Assembly (NCBI GenBank): GCA_000434995.1
Contig: FR895318.1
Coordinates: forward strand, 1-64,000
Reading direction: 5' to 3'
DNA length: 64,000 nt
Source: Firmicutes bacterium CAG:341
Lineage (GTDB): Bacteria > Bacillota > Clostridia > Oscillospirales > Acutalibacteraceae
The number at the start of each line of letters is the position of its first letter. Position 1 is the first letter of the stretch. The position numbers and the translations under genes are program-made. The notes under the pieces are model-generated. The model was not told the DNA's origin and searched no databases. It was given only the letters and a program-made list of their open reading frames with translations. Below are positions 9,351-18,769 of this stretch, piece after piece.

Positions 9351-10046
9351 TTACTCTTTGGTTTCAAACTTGTATCCTACGCCCCAAACGGTTTTAAGTG
9401 ACCATTTGTCAGATACACCCTCAAGCTTTTCACGAAGTCTTTTAACATGAACATCAACAGTTCTTGAATCACCGTAATAATCAAATCCCCATACTTCATC
9501 TAAAAGCTGGTCACGGGTATAAACTCTGTTAGGGTTTGAAGCAAAATGATATATAAGTTCAAGTTCTTTAGGCGGAGTATCAACTACAACACCTTTAACT
9601 TTAAGTTCATAATTAACTATATTGATTTCAAGGTTATCATATGTAACAACCTTTTTAGAATTTTCGTCAGCTTCATTATTTCCGCTTGTTCTTCTTAAAA
9701 CAGCCTTAACTCTCGCCATGACTTCTTTAGCATCAAAAGGCTTTGTAACATAGTCATCCGCACCAAGTTCAAGGCCGAGTACTTTATCAAAAGTTTCGCC
9801 CTTTGCCGTAAGCATAATAATAGGTGCATTAGAAACTTTTCTGATTTCACGGCAAACCTGCCAGCCATCCATTTTAGGAAGCATAATATCAAGAAGTACA
9901 AGTTCAGGCGATTTAGCCTGGAACATTTCTACTGCCTGCTGCCCGTCATTAGCAACGAAAACAGAATAGCCTTCATTTTCCAAGTAAAGTTTTAAAAGTT
10001 CGCAAATGTTGCGGTCGTCATCAACAACCAAAATTTTTGTTCCCAT
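9351..10046 (-). CDS. Response regulator, OmpR/PhoB family
   Basis: Transcription factor of the adjacent two-component system. The 231-aa protein has a receiver domain with acidic residues DD at 9-10, the phosphoacceptor Asp53 (LLDIMLP), the conserved Thr80 and Lys102 (VTKPF), and a C-terminal winged helix (about 130-230) with the RVYTRDQLL and RTVDVHVKRLREKL segments typical of OmpR/PhoB proteins. It is the first gene of the regulator - kinase - htrA operon. The start follows an AAAGGAGA site. An AT-rich 126-bp gap upstream holds its promoter region, where I could not fix a convincing -35/-10 pair. Confidence 0.94.
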   Translation of the reverse strand: MGTKILVVDDDRNICELLKLYLENEGYSVFVANDGQQAVEMFQAKSPELVLLDIMLPKMDGWQVCREIRKVSNAPIIMLTAKGETFDKVLGLELGADDYVTKPFDAKEVMARVKAVLRRTSGNNEADENSKKVVTYDNLEINIVNYELKVKGVVVDTPPKELELIYHFASNPNRVYTRDQLLDEVWGFDYYGDSRTVDVHVKRLREKLEGVSDKWSLKTVWGVGYKFETKE

Positions 10047-10079
10047 AGCGTTTCTCCTTTTCTATTATAATGCCATTTT

Positions 10080-10095
10080 ATCACTGCATAGTGAT
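10080..10095. repeat. Small hairpin between the AAA+ gene and the response regulator
   Basis: ATCACT (10080-10085), loop GCAT, AGTGAT (10090-10095). A T run follows only on the + strand, where there is no gene to terminate, so it could instead be an operator in the regulator's promoter region. Function unknown. Confidence 0.3.
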
Positions 10096-10172
10096 GATTT
10101 TTTGTTGTTTTGGTTAACATTTTATAAAATTTATAAATAATTTTTGAATTAAATTTTGTGGTTATATTAAGT

Positions 10173-11411
10173 TTACCATTCTTTTCCTCTTTTTATACAT
10201 CCTTCAACATGGTCAATAAACTGCTTTGCGCCCCTCGGTGAGCGTCCGCCCCTTCTTGTAGCCCACTGGTCAGCTTTGAAAAGAAGCTTATCCATATCAA
10301 CACCGTGATTTTCAAAGTGCCTGTCATTCGCAAGTTTTTCAACAATATCAAGGTATTCTTTTTTATCAGGATTTAAGAATGTAATTGTAAGCCCGAATCT
10401 GTCAGAAAGTGAAAGTTGCTCTTGCATTGTGTCGCCCTTATTAACATCATTTTCCCTGTCGGAAAAATTCTCTTTAATCAAATGGCGTCTGTTTGAAGTA
10501 GCGTAAATAATAGTATTTGGCTGTTTACCGGAAAGCGAACCCTCAAGTGCCGCCTTAAGTTCACTAAACGAAGTATCATTAGAATCAAAGCTTAAATCAT
10601 CAATATAGATAATAAACTTCATTGGCGAATCGGCAATCTGCTCTCTTATAAGTGAAAGGTCGGCAACTGCACTTTTAGGAATTTCAATCATACGAAGTCC
10701 CTTTTGCCAATATTCATTAAGAATAGCGTGAACGGTTGAGCTTTTGCCTGTTCCCCTATCACCGTAAAGCAAAACATTATTTGCCGGGTGCCCTGCAATA
10801 AAGCTTTCGGTATTATCAATAACCTTATTTCTTTGAAGCTCATAATTTTTCAAATCAGTCAAACGAATAGTATCAATTGAATTGACAGGTGTGATTTCCT
10901 CATCTCTCCAAGTAAACGCAATATTTTTAGCGTAAATACCGTATCCGTTTTCTCTATGATATTTTACAAGCTCATCTATTTGCTTATCCCAATTTTTATC
11001 AAGCGGTGCAAGTGCTTTGCCAACTTCCCAGCCCGGCAAAGTTAAAAGAATTTCTTTTATTTCTTCATCGTCAACACCGGCGATAATATCCTGTGCTGTA
11101 AGCGATGCAATTTCTTCAAGTTTTGCAAGATCGCTTTTAACAGCATTCATAACTGCAATTGAAAGTTCGCCCACTTTACCGGCACAAGCCGCTTTTGTAA
11201 AAATGTTATCATTAGTTAAAATCAATCTTGAAATATGCTTTTTCAAAGATTCGCTTTTGGCAAGTTCTTTAAAAAAGTAACTTTGAAGAGCTACCGTATC
11301 CTCCTCGTCATCACAAAGCAAATCATAAAGAGCCGAAAAAACATCATCATCTTCAAAATCATAAATGCAAAGTGATTCAATATAATATTTAAGTCTGGTT
11401 ACCTTATTCAT
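10173..11411 (-). CDS. AAA+ ATPase of the DUF815 family
   Basis: A 412-aa protein with an N-terminal helical region (about 1-180) of no recognised domain and a C-terminal P-loop ATPase: Walker A YGDRGTGKSS around Lys223, Walker B IIYIDDLSF around Asp271-Asp272, and a sensor-like ATSNRRHL segment. This layout and the C-terminal RRGGRSPRGAKQFIDH stretch match DUF815 proteins, predicted ATPases with no settled biological role. It is a monocistronic gene with its own promoter and an AGGTG-type ribosome site. Confidence 0.88.
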   Translation of the reverse strand: MNKVTRLKYYIESLCIYDFEDDDVFSALYDLLCDDEEDTVALQSYFFKELAKSESLKKHISRLILTNDNIFTKAACAGKVGELSIAVMNAVKSDLAKLEEIASLTAQDIIAGVDDEEIKEILLTLPGWEVGKALAPLDKNWDKQIDELVKYHRENGYGIYAKNIAFTWRDEEITPVNSIDTIRLTDLKNYELQRNKVIDNTESFIAGHPANNVLLYGDRGTGKSSTVHAILNEYWQKGLRMIEIPKSAVADLSLIREQIADSPMKFIIYIDDLSFDSNDTSFSELKAALEGSLSGKQPNTIIYATSNRRHLIKENFSDRENDVNKGDTMQEQLSLSDRFGLTITFLNPDKKEYLDIVEKLANDRHFENHGVDMDKLLFKADQWATRRGGRSPRGAKQFIDHVEGCIKRGKEW

Positions 11412-11461
11412 TACAACACCTCCAAGACTTACAAGTTTAGGTAATAAATATTGTTATACCT

Positions 11462-11490
11462 ATAATATAGCATTTGTTCACAATTTACAA
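11462..11490 (-). promoter_or_regulatory. Promoter of the DUF815 ATPase gene
   Basis: Minus-strand -35 TTGTAA (11485-11490) and -10 TATTAT (11462-11467) with a 17-bp spacer. It is divergent from the gntR promoter about 80 bp away. Confidence 0.55.
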
Positions 11491-11556
11491 GTGATTAGAA
11501 TAAAATCGTTATTATGAACAAATATTGAGTTTAAAAATACATTTTAGTTGTAAGAT

Positions 11557-11566
11557 GTCTGACAAC
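11557..11566 (+). promoter_or_regulatory. Putative GntR operator upstream of gntR
   Basis: GTCTGACAAC just upstream of the gntR -35 box. The same pattern GTCNGACAAC recurs in the ilvC leader at 12352-12361. It resembles the TGGTCNGACCA-like sites known for the FadR subgroup. Assignment to this regulator is inference from position and sequence. Confidence 0.5.
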
Positions 11567-11569
11567 ATA

Positions 11570-11598
11570 TTGACTTTGACATATGACTTGTGTTATCA
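11570..11598 (+). promoter_or_regulatory. Promoter of the gntR-family gene
   Basis: -35 TTGACT (11570-11575), 17-bp spacer, -10 TTATCA (11593-11598). A second overlapping TTGACA (11576-11581) is also present. The spacer and -10 lie in TTGTGTTATCATACAA, an imperfect palindrome that may be a second regulator site. Confidence 0.5.
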
Positions 11599-11619
11599 TA
11601 CAACATAAGAGGTGTTTAT

Positions 11620-12285
11620 ATGAGCAATACATCAAGACTTGCGGACAGCACCGCAAGTGAAATATTAAAAATGATAGAAGAACAGGAGCGTTTTAAAATC
11701 GGTGATAAATTGCCTAATGAAAACGATTTTGCTTCTGAACTCGGTGTCAGCCGTTCCACATTTAGAGAAGCGGTTAAAATACTTACAACATACGGTATTC
11801 TTGAAATAAAAAGGGGCAAAGGCACATTTGTCACATCAAATACAATTATAGATTCAAACGACTTAAGCGATATTACATCCGGGCTTGATGATTTGTTTGA
11901 AATGAGGCTTATGTTTGAGCCTGATTGCGCCTATTATGCCGCTTTAAGAGCCACAGACGAGGAAATCAAAATCATCTGTGAATGTGGCGAAGCAGTCGAA
12001 AAAAAGATACTTTCAGGTGAAGACAGAACAGTTGAAGAACAGAAATTTCACGAAAGTATTGCAAACGCAACACACAACGCATTTGTAAAGCAATTTATAC
12101 CTATAATTTTCAACGCGATAAAAAAAGGTGTGGTCGTTTTGATGAAAGACAGCGATGTAAGTAAAGACAATATGAGCGATGACAGATTGATTATGGATTT
12201 TATTAAAAAAAGAAATCCTGACGGGGCAAGAACAGCAATGCGCCTGCATATTATACATGCAATGGAGGCCTTACAAAAAAATTAA
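11620..12285 (+). CDS. GntR-family transcriptional regulator, FadR subgroup
   Basis: DNA-binding metabolite-responsive regulator, 221 aa. Residues 1-70 are a GntR winged helix (LPNENDFASELGVSRSTFRE, then RGKGTFV); residues about 85-215 form an all-helical FCD effector domain with the candidate metal-ligand residues Asp102, His144 (KFHESIANATHN), and His210/213. I start it at the ATG at 11620, after the AGAGGTG ribosome site, not at the GTG 30 bases earlier. Its gene lies 136 bp upstream of ilvC on the same strand, and both carry a GTCNGACAAC site, so it probably controls itself and ilvC. The ligand is unknown; most FCD proteins bind small carboxylates. Confidence 0.9.
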   Translation: MSNTSRLADSTASEILKMIEEQERFKIGDKLPNENDFASELGVSRSTFREAVKILTTYGILEIKRGKGTFVTSNTIIDSNDLSDITSGLDDLFEMRLMFEPDCAYYAALRATDEEIKIICECGEAVEKKILSGEDRTVEEQKFHESIANATHNAFVKQFIPIIFNAIKKGVVVLMKDSDVSKDNMSDDRLIMDFIKKRNPDGARTAMRLHIIHAMEALQKN

Positions 12286-12294
12286 AATTAACTA

Positions 12295-12323
12295 TTGACA
12301 TTAGACAACAGACAAGTTATAAT
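12295..12323 (+). promoter_or_regulatory. Perfect-consensus promoter of ilvC
   Basis: -35 TTGACA (12295-12300), 17-bp spacer, -10 TATAAT (12318-12323): a perfect sigma-A match. The spacer carries AGACAAC and AGACAAG, which look like half-sites of the GTCNGACAAC motif. A promoter this strong next to operator-like sites suggests control by repression. Confidence 0.85.
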
Positions 12324-12351
12324 GACAATTGTAAAAGATATTTAGCGAGTG

Positions 12352-12361
12352 GTCGGACAAC
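12352..12361 (+). promoter_or_regulatory. Putative GntR operator in the ilvC leader
   Basis: GTCGGACAAC, about 20 bp downstream of the expected transcription start, within TGGTCGGACAA, which fits the FadR-subgroup pattern TNGTNNNACNA. It can also form a small TCGG/CCGA hairpin with an ACAA loop. A repressor bound here would block elongation from the strong promoter. Confidence 0.5.
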
Positions 12362-12385
12362 CGAGCAACGCAAATATTCAATTAA

Positions 12386-13438
<1,053 letters not shown>

Positions 13439-13456
13439 TTTGCATACAATATATCT

Positions 13457-13484
13457 AAAAAGGACTGCTCACGCAGTCCTTTTT
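13457..13484 (+). terminator. Intrinsic terminator after ilvC
   Basis: A 12-bp perfect stem (13457-13468 and 13473-13484) with a TCAC loop, whose 3' arm ends in TTTTT and continues into TATTTTA. Strong rho-independent terminator. Confidence 0.92.
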
Positions 13485-13539
13485 ATTTTATCTTTACATA
13501 TGAAGTTTTATTTGATAAAATAAAATTGGAGGTAGTTAT

Positions 13540-14031
13540 ATGAAACAACTAATTAAAATTTCGGCTTCCCTGCTACTGATTATGATAATTTTTACAGCCT
13601 GCACATCAAGTGAAAAAGATGTATACAAAAGTGTTATAGGATTATTCAATATTGAATGTGTAAATTCAGACTTTGAAAAAACCGAAAGCTCTTCATCCGG
13701 TGTAAATGACCGAATAGCATATCAAATAAAAGTAAGTGATAAAGAGCGCGAGAAACTTTTAAAATTTTACAAAGAATGTGAAAACAGCGAATACTGCAAA
13801 ATACCTAAAGGGCAAAACAATTTTGACATTTTATGCAGTAACTTAAATGAAGATTTCGGCAGTTATACGGCTGTATCACGCGGTTATTTTGCATTATGTA
13901 ATGCCGACGGTGATTTGACACCTGATCTTGATTCAAAATCAATTTCACAATTCGATTTTGATTTTTATTCGGCTATGATATTTGATGTAGATACAAACAC
14001 ACTTTATCTTTATAAATATTCTGCTTCTTAA
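13540..14031 (+). CDS. Small lipoprotein of unknown function
   Basis: A 163-aa protein with a type II signal peptide: Lys near the start, a hydrophobic core and the lipobox FTAC (Cys about 21), so it should be anchored to the outer face of the membrane. The mature part is polar, contains two or three cysteines and many Asp, Glu and Ser residues, and matches no family I recognise. It has a GGAGG ribosome site and lies alone between the ilvC terminator and the terminator shared with rplQ. Real because of the signal sequence, ribosome site and normal codon use; function unknown. Confidence 0.75.
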   Translation: MKQLIKISASLLLIMIIFTACTSSEKDVYKSVIGLFNIECVNSDFEKTESSSSGVNDRIAYQIKVSDKEREKLLKFYKECENSEYCKIPKGQNNFDILCSNLNEDFGSYTAVSRGYFALCNADGDLTPDLDSKSISQFDFDFYSAMIFDVDTNTLYLYKYSAS

Positions 14032-14051
14032 TATATTTACAACTATGAAAA

Positions 14052-14083
14052 AAGGACTTGAAGAATTTAATCTTCAAGTCCTT
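14052..14083 (-). terminator. Terminator of the ribosomal cluster (probably bidirectional)
   Basis: A 13-bp perfect stem (14052-14064 and 14071-14083) with a 6-nt loop. On the minus strand it is followed by six T, giving a good terminator for rplQ. On the + strand the tail TTAATTATATTATTT is weaker but could also end the lipoprotein transcript. Confidence 0.88.
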
Positions 14084-14104
14084 AATTATATTATTTAGGT
14101 ATTA

Positions 14105-14449
14105 TCAGTCAACAAGCTCGATGATGCACATTTCTGCTGCGTCACCACGACGAGGGCCTGTTTTGATAATACGGCAATAACCGCCGTTTCTTTCTGCATA
14201 CTTAGGAGCAATTTCATCAAAAAGCTTCTTAACTACATCTTCCTTAGTTACATAAGAAAGAACCTGTCTTCTTGAATGAAGTGTGTCGTTCTTACCGAGA
14301 GTAATCATCTTCTCAGTCATTGCACGAACTTCTTTTGCTCTTGTAACGGTAGTTTCAATCTTGCCGTTTTCTAAAAGAAAAGTAACCATACCTCTGAGCA
14401 TAGACTTTCTATGGTCAGTAGGACGTCCTAACTTTCTGCTACCTGGCAT
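14105..14449 (-). CDS. rplQ: 50S ribosomal protein L17
   Basis: Large-subunit protein near the exit tunnel, 114 aa with the typical start [16 protein letters not shown] and the [15 protein letters not shown] core. It is the last gene of the cluster, 14 bp after rpoA, and is followed by a strong terminator. Confidence 0.97.
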   Translation of the reverse strand: MPGSRKLGRPTDHRKSMLRGMVTFLLENGKIETTVTRAKEVRAMTEKMITLGKNDTLHSRRQVLSYVTKEDVVKKLFDEIAPKYAERNGGYCRIIKTGPRRGDAAEMCIIELVD

Positions 14450-14463
14450 TGAAATTCCCTCCT

Positions 14464-15420
14464 TTAGTCCTCATCCTTAGCAAGTCCGAAACCTAATGAG
14501 CCGAGCTTTGCTACGACTTCATCAAGTGACTTACGGCCAAGGTTTCTAACTTTCATCATATCTTCTTCAGATTTTCCGATTAAATCTTCTACTGTATTTA
14601 TGCCTGCTCTCTTCAAACAGTTGAATGAACGAACTGAAAGGTCAAGTTCTTCAATAGTCATTTCAAGAACTTTTTCTTTATTGTCGTCATCCTTTTCAAC
14701 CATAATGTCTTGATTGCCAATCTCTTCAGAAAGGTCAACAAAGAGCATAAGATGGTCATTGAGAATTTTTGCAGCAAGTGAAGCTGCTTCATCAGCCGGA
14801 ATAGTACCGTCTGTCTCAATGTCGAGAATGAGTTTATCAAGGTCAGTTTGCTGACCTACACGGGTGTTTTCTACTGTGTAGTTAACCTTTAAAACAGGAG
14901 TATAGATTGAGTCAATAGCGATAGTGCCGATTGGTAAATCCATAATCTGCTTGTTGCGGTCACAAGGAACATATCCTCTGCCGTGATTAGCAGTAAGTTC
15001 CATATTTACACTTGCACCTTCATCAAGATAAGCAATATGAAGGTCAGGATTAAGAATTTCAACATCTGCGTCGTGCTGAATATCAGCAGCAGTGATTTCA
15101 CCCTCGCCTGAAGCCTCAATATAAAGAGTCTTTGGCATCTCATCATGTATCTTTAAGATAACATTTTTGAGGTTAAGAACGATCTCAGTTACATCTTCCT
15201 TAACATGCGGAATTGTTGAAAATTCGTGTAAAACACCATCAATCTTAACAGAAGTGATAGCATAACCAGGAAGTGATGAGAGAAGAACTCTTCTCATTCC
15301 ATTACCAAGAGTTGTACCAAAACCTCTTTCAAGAGGTTCAACAACAAATCTTCCTGTGCTACGGCTTCCGACAGTAGATACATCTACAATCTCGATTTTA
15401 GGCTTATCAATTTCGATCAT
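14464..15420 (-). CDS. rpoA: RNA polymerase alpha subunit
   Basis: Scaffold subunit of RNA polymerase, 318 aa. The N-terminal dimerisation domain carries [20 protein letters not shown]; a flexible acidic linker follows at about residues 230-245 ([10 protein letters not shown]); the C-terminal domain has the helix-hairpin-helix stretches [14 protein letters not shown] and [12 protein letters not shown] used to bind promoters and activators. Normal length and position between rpsD and rplQ. Confidence 0.98.
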   Translation of the reverse strand: MIEIDKPKIEIVDVSTVGSRSTGRFVVEPLERGFGTTLGNGMRRVLLSSLPGYAITSVKIDGVLHEFSTIPHVKEDVTEIVLNLKNVILKIHDEMPKTLYIEASGEGEITAADIQHDADVEILNPDLHIAYLDEGASVNMELTANHGRGYVPCDRNKQIMDLPIGTIAIDSIYTPVLKVNYTVENTRVGQQTDLDKLILDIETDGTIPADEAASLAAKILNDHLMLFVDLSEEIGNQDIMVEKDDDNKEKVLEMTIEELDLSVRSFNCLKRAGINTVEDLIGKSEEDMMKVRNLGRKSLDEVVAKLGSLGFGLAKDED

Positions 15421-15479
15421 TTAAAAGCCTCCTAATAAAATGTTGTATTTTGTTTTCGCTAAATAACAGCCAAACACTA

Positions 15480-16079
15480 TTATTTAGAGTAGAACTCAAC
15501 GATTAAATGCTCTTCAACAGGATAATCAATGTCATCACGCTGAGGTAATGCAACAACCTTTGCTGTGAGTTCAGCTGCGTTTACTTCAAGCCACTTAGGA
15601 GCTGTGCCATAAGCACCCTCTTCTTTAACAAGCTTGAATCTGCCATTGTCCTTGCTATTGTCAACGACTGCGATAACATCTCCTGCCTTAACGAGATAAG
15701 ATGGAATGTTTACTTTCTTGCCGTTTACGGTGAAATGACCGTGAGAAACTGCCTGTCTTGCTTCACGACGAGTCTTACAAAAGCCTGTTCTGAAAGCAAC
15801 ATTATCAAGGCGGGTTTCAATCATTGTAAGAAGAACTGCACCTGTCTGTCCCTGAGCTTTAGCAGCCTTCTCATAATAGGTGTGGAACTGCTTTTCAAGA
15901 ATGCCGTAGATAAACTTAACTTTCTGCTTTTCGTTAAGCTGCATAGCATATTCGCTCTTCTTACGGCGATTCTTACTATAAGAATTTCTAAATGTATCCT
16001 TATTTGTATAACCCATAACAGCCGGTGAAATACCGAGTGCTTTGCAACGCTTTGCAATAGGTTCTGAATTCTTTGCCAT
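15480..16079 (-). CDS. rpsD: 30S ribosomal protein S4
   Basis: Assembly-initiating small-subunit protein, 199 aa, with an S4 RNA-binding domain (ETRLDNVAFRTGF and HGHFTVNGKKVNIPSYLV). The N-terminal zinc-binding cysteine cluster is absent (only one Cys near residue 12), so it is the zinc-free C-minus form. Location within the alpha operon between rpsK and rpoA is as in other Clostridia. In some bacteria S4 represses its own operon; the 59-nt spacer to rpoA shows no obvious structure. Confidence 0.97.
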   Translation of the reverse strand: MAKNSEPIAKRCKALGISPAVMGYTNKDTFRNSYSKNRRKKSEYAMQLNEKQKVKFIYGILEKQFHTYYEKAAKAQGQTGAVLLTMIETRLDNVAFRTGFCKTRREARQAVSHGHFTVNGKKVNIPSYLVKAGDVIAVVDNSKDNGRFKLVKEEGAYGTAPKWLEVNAAELTAKVVALPQRDDIDYPVEEHLIVEFYSK

Positions 16080-16101
16080 ATTTTACTACACCTCCAATAA
16101 A

Positions 16102-16497
16102 CTATACACGACGTCTTTTTGGTGGACGACAGCCGTTATGTGGGATAGGAGTAACATCTTTGATAAGACTTACTTCTAAGCCGGCTGTTTGAAGAGCTCT
16201 GATAGCAGATTCTCTACCTGAGCCAGGTCCCTTAACGTATACTTCAACATATTTCATACCATGCTCCATAGCAGCCTTTGCAGCAGTTTCAGCAGCAGTT
16301 GCAGCAGCAAATGGAGTTGATTTTCTTGAACCACGGAAACCCATTTCTCCGGCAGAAGCCCAAGAAACAGCATTACCGTTCATATCGGTAATAGTTACGA
16401 TTGTGTTGTTGAAGGTTGATTGGATATGGGCAGCACCACGCTCGATGTTCTTCTTCTCACGGCGTTTGCGTGAGCCTGTGGTCTTCTTAGTAGCCAT
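16102..16497 (-). CDS. rpsK: 30S ribosomal protein S11
   Basis: Platform protein of the small subunit, 131 aa. The conserved core [14 protein letters not shown], the [13 protein letters not shown] segment and the C-terminal [13 protein letters not shown] tail are all present. Spaced 18 bp from rpsM and 22 bp from rpsD. Confidence 0.98.
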   Translation of the reverse strand: MATKKTTGSRKRREKKNIERGAAHIQSTFNNTIVTITDMNGNAVSWASAGEMGFRGSRKSTPFAAATAAETAAKAAMEHGMKYVEVYVKGPGSGRESAIRALQTAGLEVSLIKDVTPIPHNGCRPPKRRRV

Positions 16498-16515
16498 ACT
16501 TATTTGTTCCTCCTA

Positions 16516-16884
16516 CTATTTCTTCTTGTTTGCTATGGTCTTTTTAGGACCTTTGCGTGTACGAGCATTGTTCTTTGAAGTCTGACCTCTTACAGGAAGA
16601 CCCTTTCTATGTCTTACGCCACGATAGCAACCGATTTCTATAAGTCTTTTAATGTCAAATGCTGTGTTTCTACGAAGGTCACCTTCAACGGTGAGGTTGT
16701 GGGTGATGTAGTCACTGAGCTTTTTAACATCGTCTTCTGTTAAGTCTCTGCAACGGGTGTCAGGATTGATGCCAGTTGCTTTGATGATTTCATTAGAGGT
16801 TGTGCGACCGATACCGTAGATATAGGTAAGGCCGATTTCAACTCTCTTGTCATTAGGTAAGTCAACACCTGAAATACGTGCCAT
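16516..16884 (-). CDS. rpsM: 30S ribosomal protein S13
   Basis: Small-subunit head protein contacting 5S/23S bridges and P-site tRNA, 122 aa. It begins [21 protein letters not shown] and ends in the basic [14 protein letters not shown] tail, as usual for the family. It follows rpmJ by 32 bp. Confidence 0.98.
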   Translation of the reverse strand: MARISGVDLPNDKRVEIGLTYIYGIGRTTSNEIIKATGINPDTRCRDLTEDDVKKLSDYITHNLTVEGDLRRNTAFDIKRLIEIGCYRGVRHRKGLPVRGQTSKNNARTRKGPKKTIANKKK

Positions 16885-16916
16885 TTTACAGTTTACCTCC
16901 GATTATTTATTCAGGA

Positions 16917-17030
16917 TTAGCCCTGACGCTGTTTGTGCTTTGGATTTTCACAGATAACCATTACTTTTCCATTGCGCTTAATTACTTTGCACTTTTCGCA
17001 AATTTTCTTTACAGAAGGTCTTACTTTCAT
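16917..17030 (-). CDS. rpmJ: 50S ribosomal protein L36
   Basis: Smallest ribosomal protein, 37 aa. Translation of this stretch gives [17 protein letters not shown] at the start and NPKHKQRQG at the end, with the zinc ligands CxxC, a third Cys (VICEN) and His, so it is the zinc-binding C-plus form. A GGAGG-like site precedes the ATG at 17030. It sits between infA and rpsM as in most Firmicutes. Confidence 0.97.
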   Translation of the reverse strand: MKVRPSVKKICEKCKVIKRNGKVMVICENPKHKQRQG

Positions 17031-17050
17031 TCTGAATATCCTCCTAATTA

Positions 17051-17269
17051 TTACTTTGAGCGCCATATAATACGACCTTTTGTAAGATCGTATGGGGACA
17101 TCTCAATCGTTACCTTGTCACCGGGAAGTATACGAATATTATTCATTCTGAGCTTCCCACTGATGTGGGCTATAATGATGTGGTCATTTTGTAATGTTAC
17201 TTTAAAAGTTGTATTAGGTAACACTTCAACCACGGTACCCTCAACTTCTATCATATCTGACTTTGACAT
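17051..17269 (-). CDS. infA: Translation initiation factor IF-1
   Basis: A 72-aa OB-fold protein that binds the A site of the 30S subunit during initiation. [19 protein letters not shown] and the [16 protein letters not shown] core match the family throughout. In many Firmicutes a KOW-domain protein gene lies between map and infA; here the 95-bp gap holds no reading frame, only AT-rich sequence and a short ATTAC-GCC-GTAAT inverted repeat. Confidence 0.97.
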   Translation of the reverse strand: MSKSDMIEVEGTVVEVLPNTTFKVTLQNDHIIIAHISGKLRMNNIRILPGDKVTIEMSPYDLTKGRIIWRSK

Positions 17270-17364
17270 CTTATACCTCGCTAAAATTTTATTATTTACG
17301 ATTGATGTTTTTCTATTTAACTGGAATCACATTACGGCGTAATCGCCAGCAATTGATTAAAGCC

Positions 17365-18114
17365 TCAGACTTTAGTTAAAATAACAGGACCGTTTGGCGT
17401 AATCGCAATTGTATGCTCAAAATGAGCTGCAAGCTTGCCGTCAGCGGTTTTGACAGTCCAACCGTCTGAAAGCTGTTTAACCTTGTAGGTTCCCAGATTT
17501 ATCATTGGTTCAATTGCCAATGTCATTCCGGGTAACAGTCTGATACCACGGCCTGCGTGACCGAAGTTTGGTACGCTTGGTTCTTCATGAAGTTTTGTTC
17601 CGACACCGTGACCTACAAAGTCACGAACAACGCCGAATCCACGCTCTTCGCAGTATTCCTGCACTGCATGGCCAATGTCACCGATTCTGTTGCCTGGAAT
17701 TGCTTGTTCAATACCTTTATAAAGGCTTTCACGAGTAACATCCATCAGCCGCTTTGCCTCGTCAGAGCATGTGCCGCAGGCAAATGTAGCAGCATTATCA
17801 CCATTGTAACCGTTTTTAGCAGCTCCCAAATCTATGCTGACAATGTCACCCTCTTTGAGAATTCTGTCAGCCTTTGGGATTCCGTGAATAACTTCATCAT
17901 TTATAGATATACATGCGGTAGCAGGAAATCCACCGTAGTTTAAAAAGTTTGGAGTTGCACCGTGTTTTTTAATAAACTTATATGCAATCTCATCAATTTC
18001 CTTGGTAGAAACGCCCGGCTTAACTGCCTCGCCTGCTACCAATAATGCTTCAGCCGAAATCTGACAAGCTTCTTTCATAAGCTCAAGTTCGCGGCTACTT
18101 TTTAGCACTATCAT
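17365..18114 (-). CDS. map: Methionine aminopeptidase, type I
   Basis: Removes the initiator methionine from new proteins. The 249-aa protein has the five metal ligands in their usual contexts: SIDLGAA, GDNAATF, VGHGVGTKLHEEP, AIEPMI and FEHTIAI. I start it at ATG 18114, one base after the adk stop codon and next to a GGAGG site inside adk; the longer frame beginning at 18159 would add 15 residues of adk antiparallel coding with no ribosome site. Translationally coupled to adk. Confidence 0.96.
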   Translation of the reverse strand: MIVLKSSRELELMKEACQISAEALLVAGEAVKPGVSTKEIDEIAYKFIKKHGATPNFLNYGGFPATACISINDEVIHGIPKADRILKEGDIVSIDLGAAKNGYNGDNAATFACGTCSDEAKRLMDVTRESLYKGIEQAIPGNRIGDIGHAVQEYCEERGFGVVRDFVGHGVGTKLHEEPSVPNFGHAGRGIRLLPGMTLAIEPMINLGTYKVKQLSDGWTVKTADGKLAAHFEHTIAITPNGPVILTKV

Positions 18115-18115
18115 G

Positions 18116-18748
18116 TTAATCCTCCAACGCAGCGTAAACGAGTGCTGTTGTTTGTGCAACTTCCTCCTGACCTTCTACGACAACAAGTTTACCAAGCTTA
18201 TCATAGAAATCTTTAAGTGGTTCTGTCATTTGGTGATATTCTGCCAAACGAGCAAGAACTGTTTCAGGAGCATCGTCCTTACGCTGTACAAGTTCACCGC
18301 CACATGCATCGCAAATGCCTTCCTTTGCAGGCTTCTTATATTCAATATGATAAGAATTAGCACATTTTGAGCAAACGCGACGGCCACTCATTCTTTTTGT
18401 TATTTTTTCATCCGGTACCTCAATGTCAAGCACCTTATCAATATCAATACCTGAATCTAAAAGTGCCTGAGCCTGAGGGATGGTTCTTGGAAAACCATCA
18501 AGAATGAAACCATTTTCGCAATCTTTTTCTTTGAGTCTGTCCTTGATAATACCGATAACAACTTCATCAGGAACAAGCTGACCTGCGTCCATAAACGATT
18601 TAGCTTTTATTCCCATCTCTGTACCGTCTTTAACAGCAGCACGGAGAATATTACCTGTTGAAATTGCCGGAATACCGTATTTTTCAACAATCTTTTCTGC
18701 CTGAGTACCTTTACCTGCACCCGGAGCACCGAGAAGAATAAGTTTCAT
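18116..18748 (-). CDS. adk: Adenylate kinase (zinc-LID type)
   Basis: Interconverts ATP + AMP and 2 ADP. The 210-aa protein begins with the P-loop [10 protein letters not shown], has the NMP-binding FILDGFPRT segment, and a LID domain with four cysteines (Cys126, 129, 146, 149) that bind structural zinc, as usual in Gram-positive bacteria. Located between secY and map. Confidence 0.98.
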   Translation of the reverse strand: MKLILLGAPGAGKGTQAEKIVEKYGIPAISTGNILRAAVKDGTEMGIKAKSFMDAGQLVPDEVVIGIIKDRLKEKDCENGFILDGFPRTIPQAQALLDSGIDIDKVLDIEVPDEKITKRMSGRRVCSKCANSYHIEYKKPAKEGICDACGGELVQRKDDAPETVLARLAEYHQMTEPLKDFYDKLGKLVVVEGQEEVAQTTALVYAALED

Positions 18749-18769
18749 AATATATACTCCTATAATTTA

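Noticed and set aside
17270..17364. Possible KOW-domain protein gene between map and infA, as in many Firmicutes
   Set aside because: Gap is 95 bp with no open frame.
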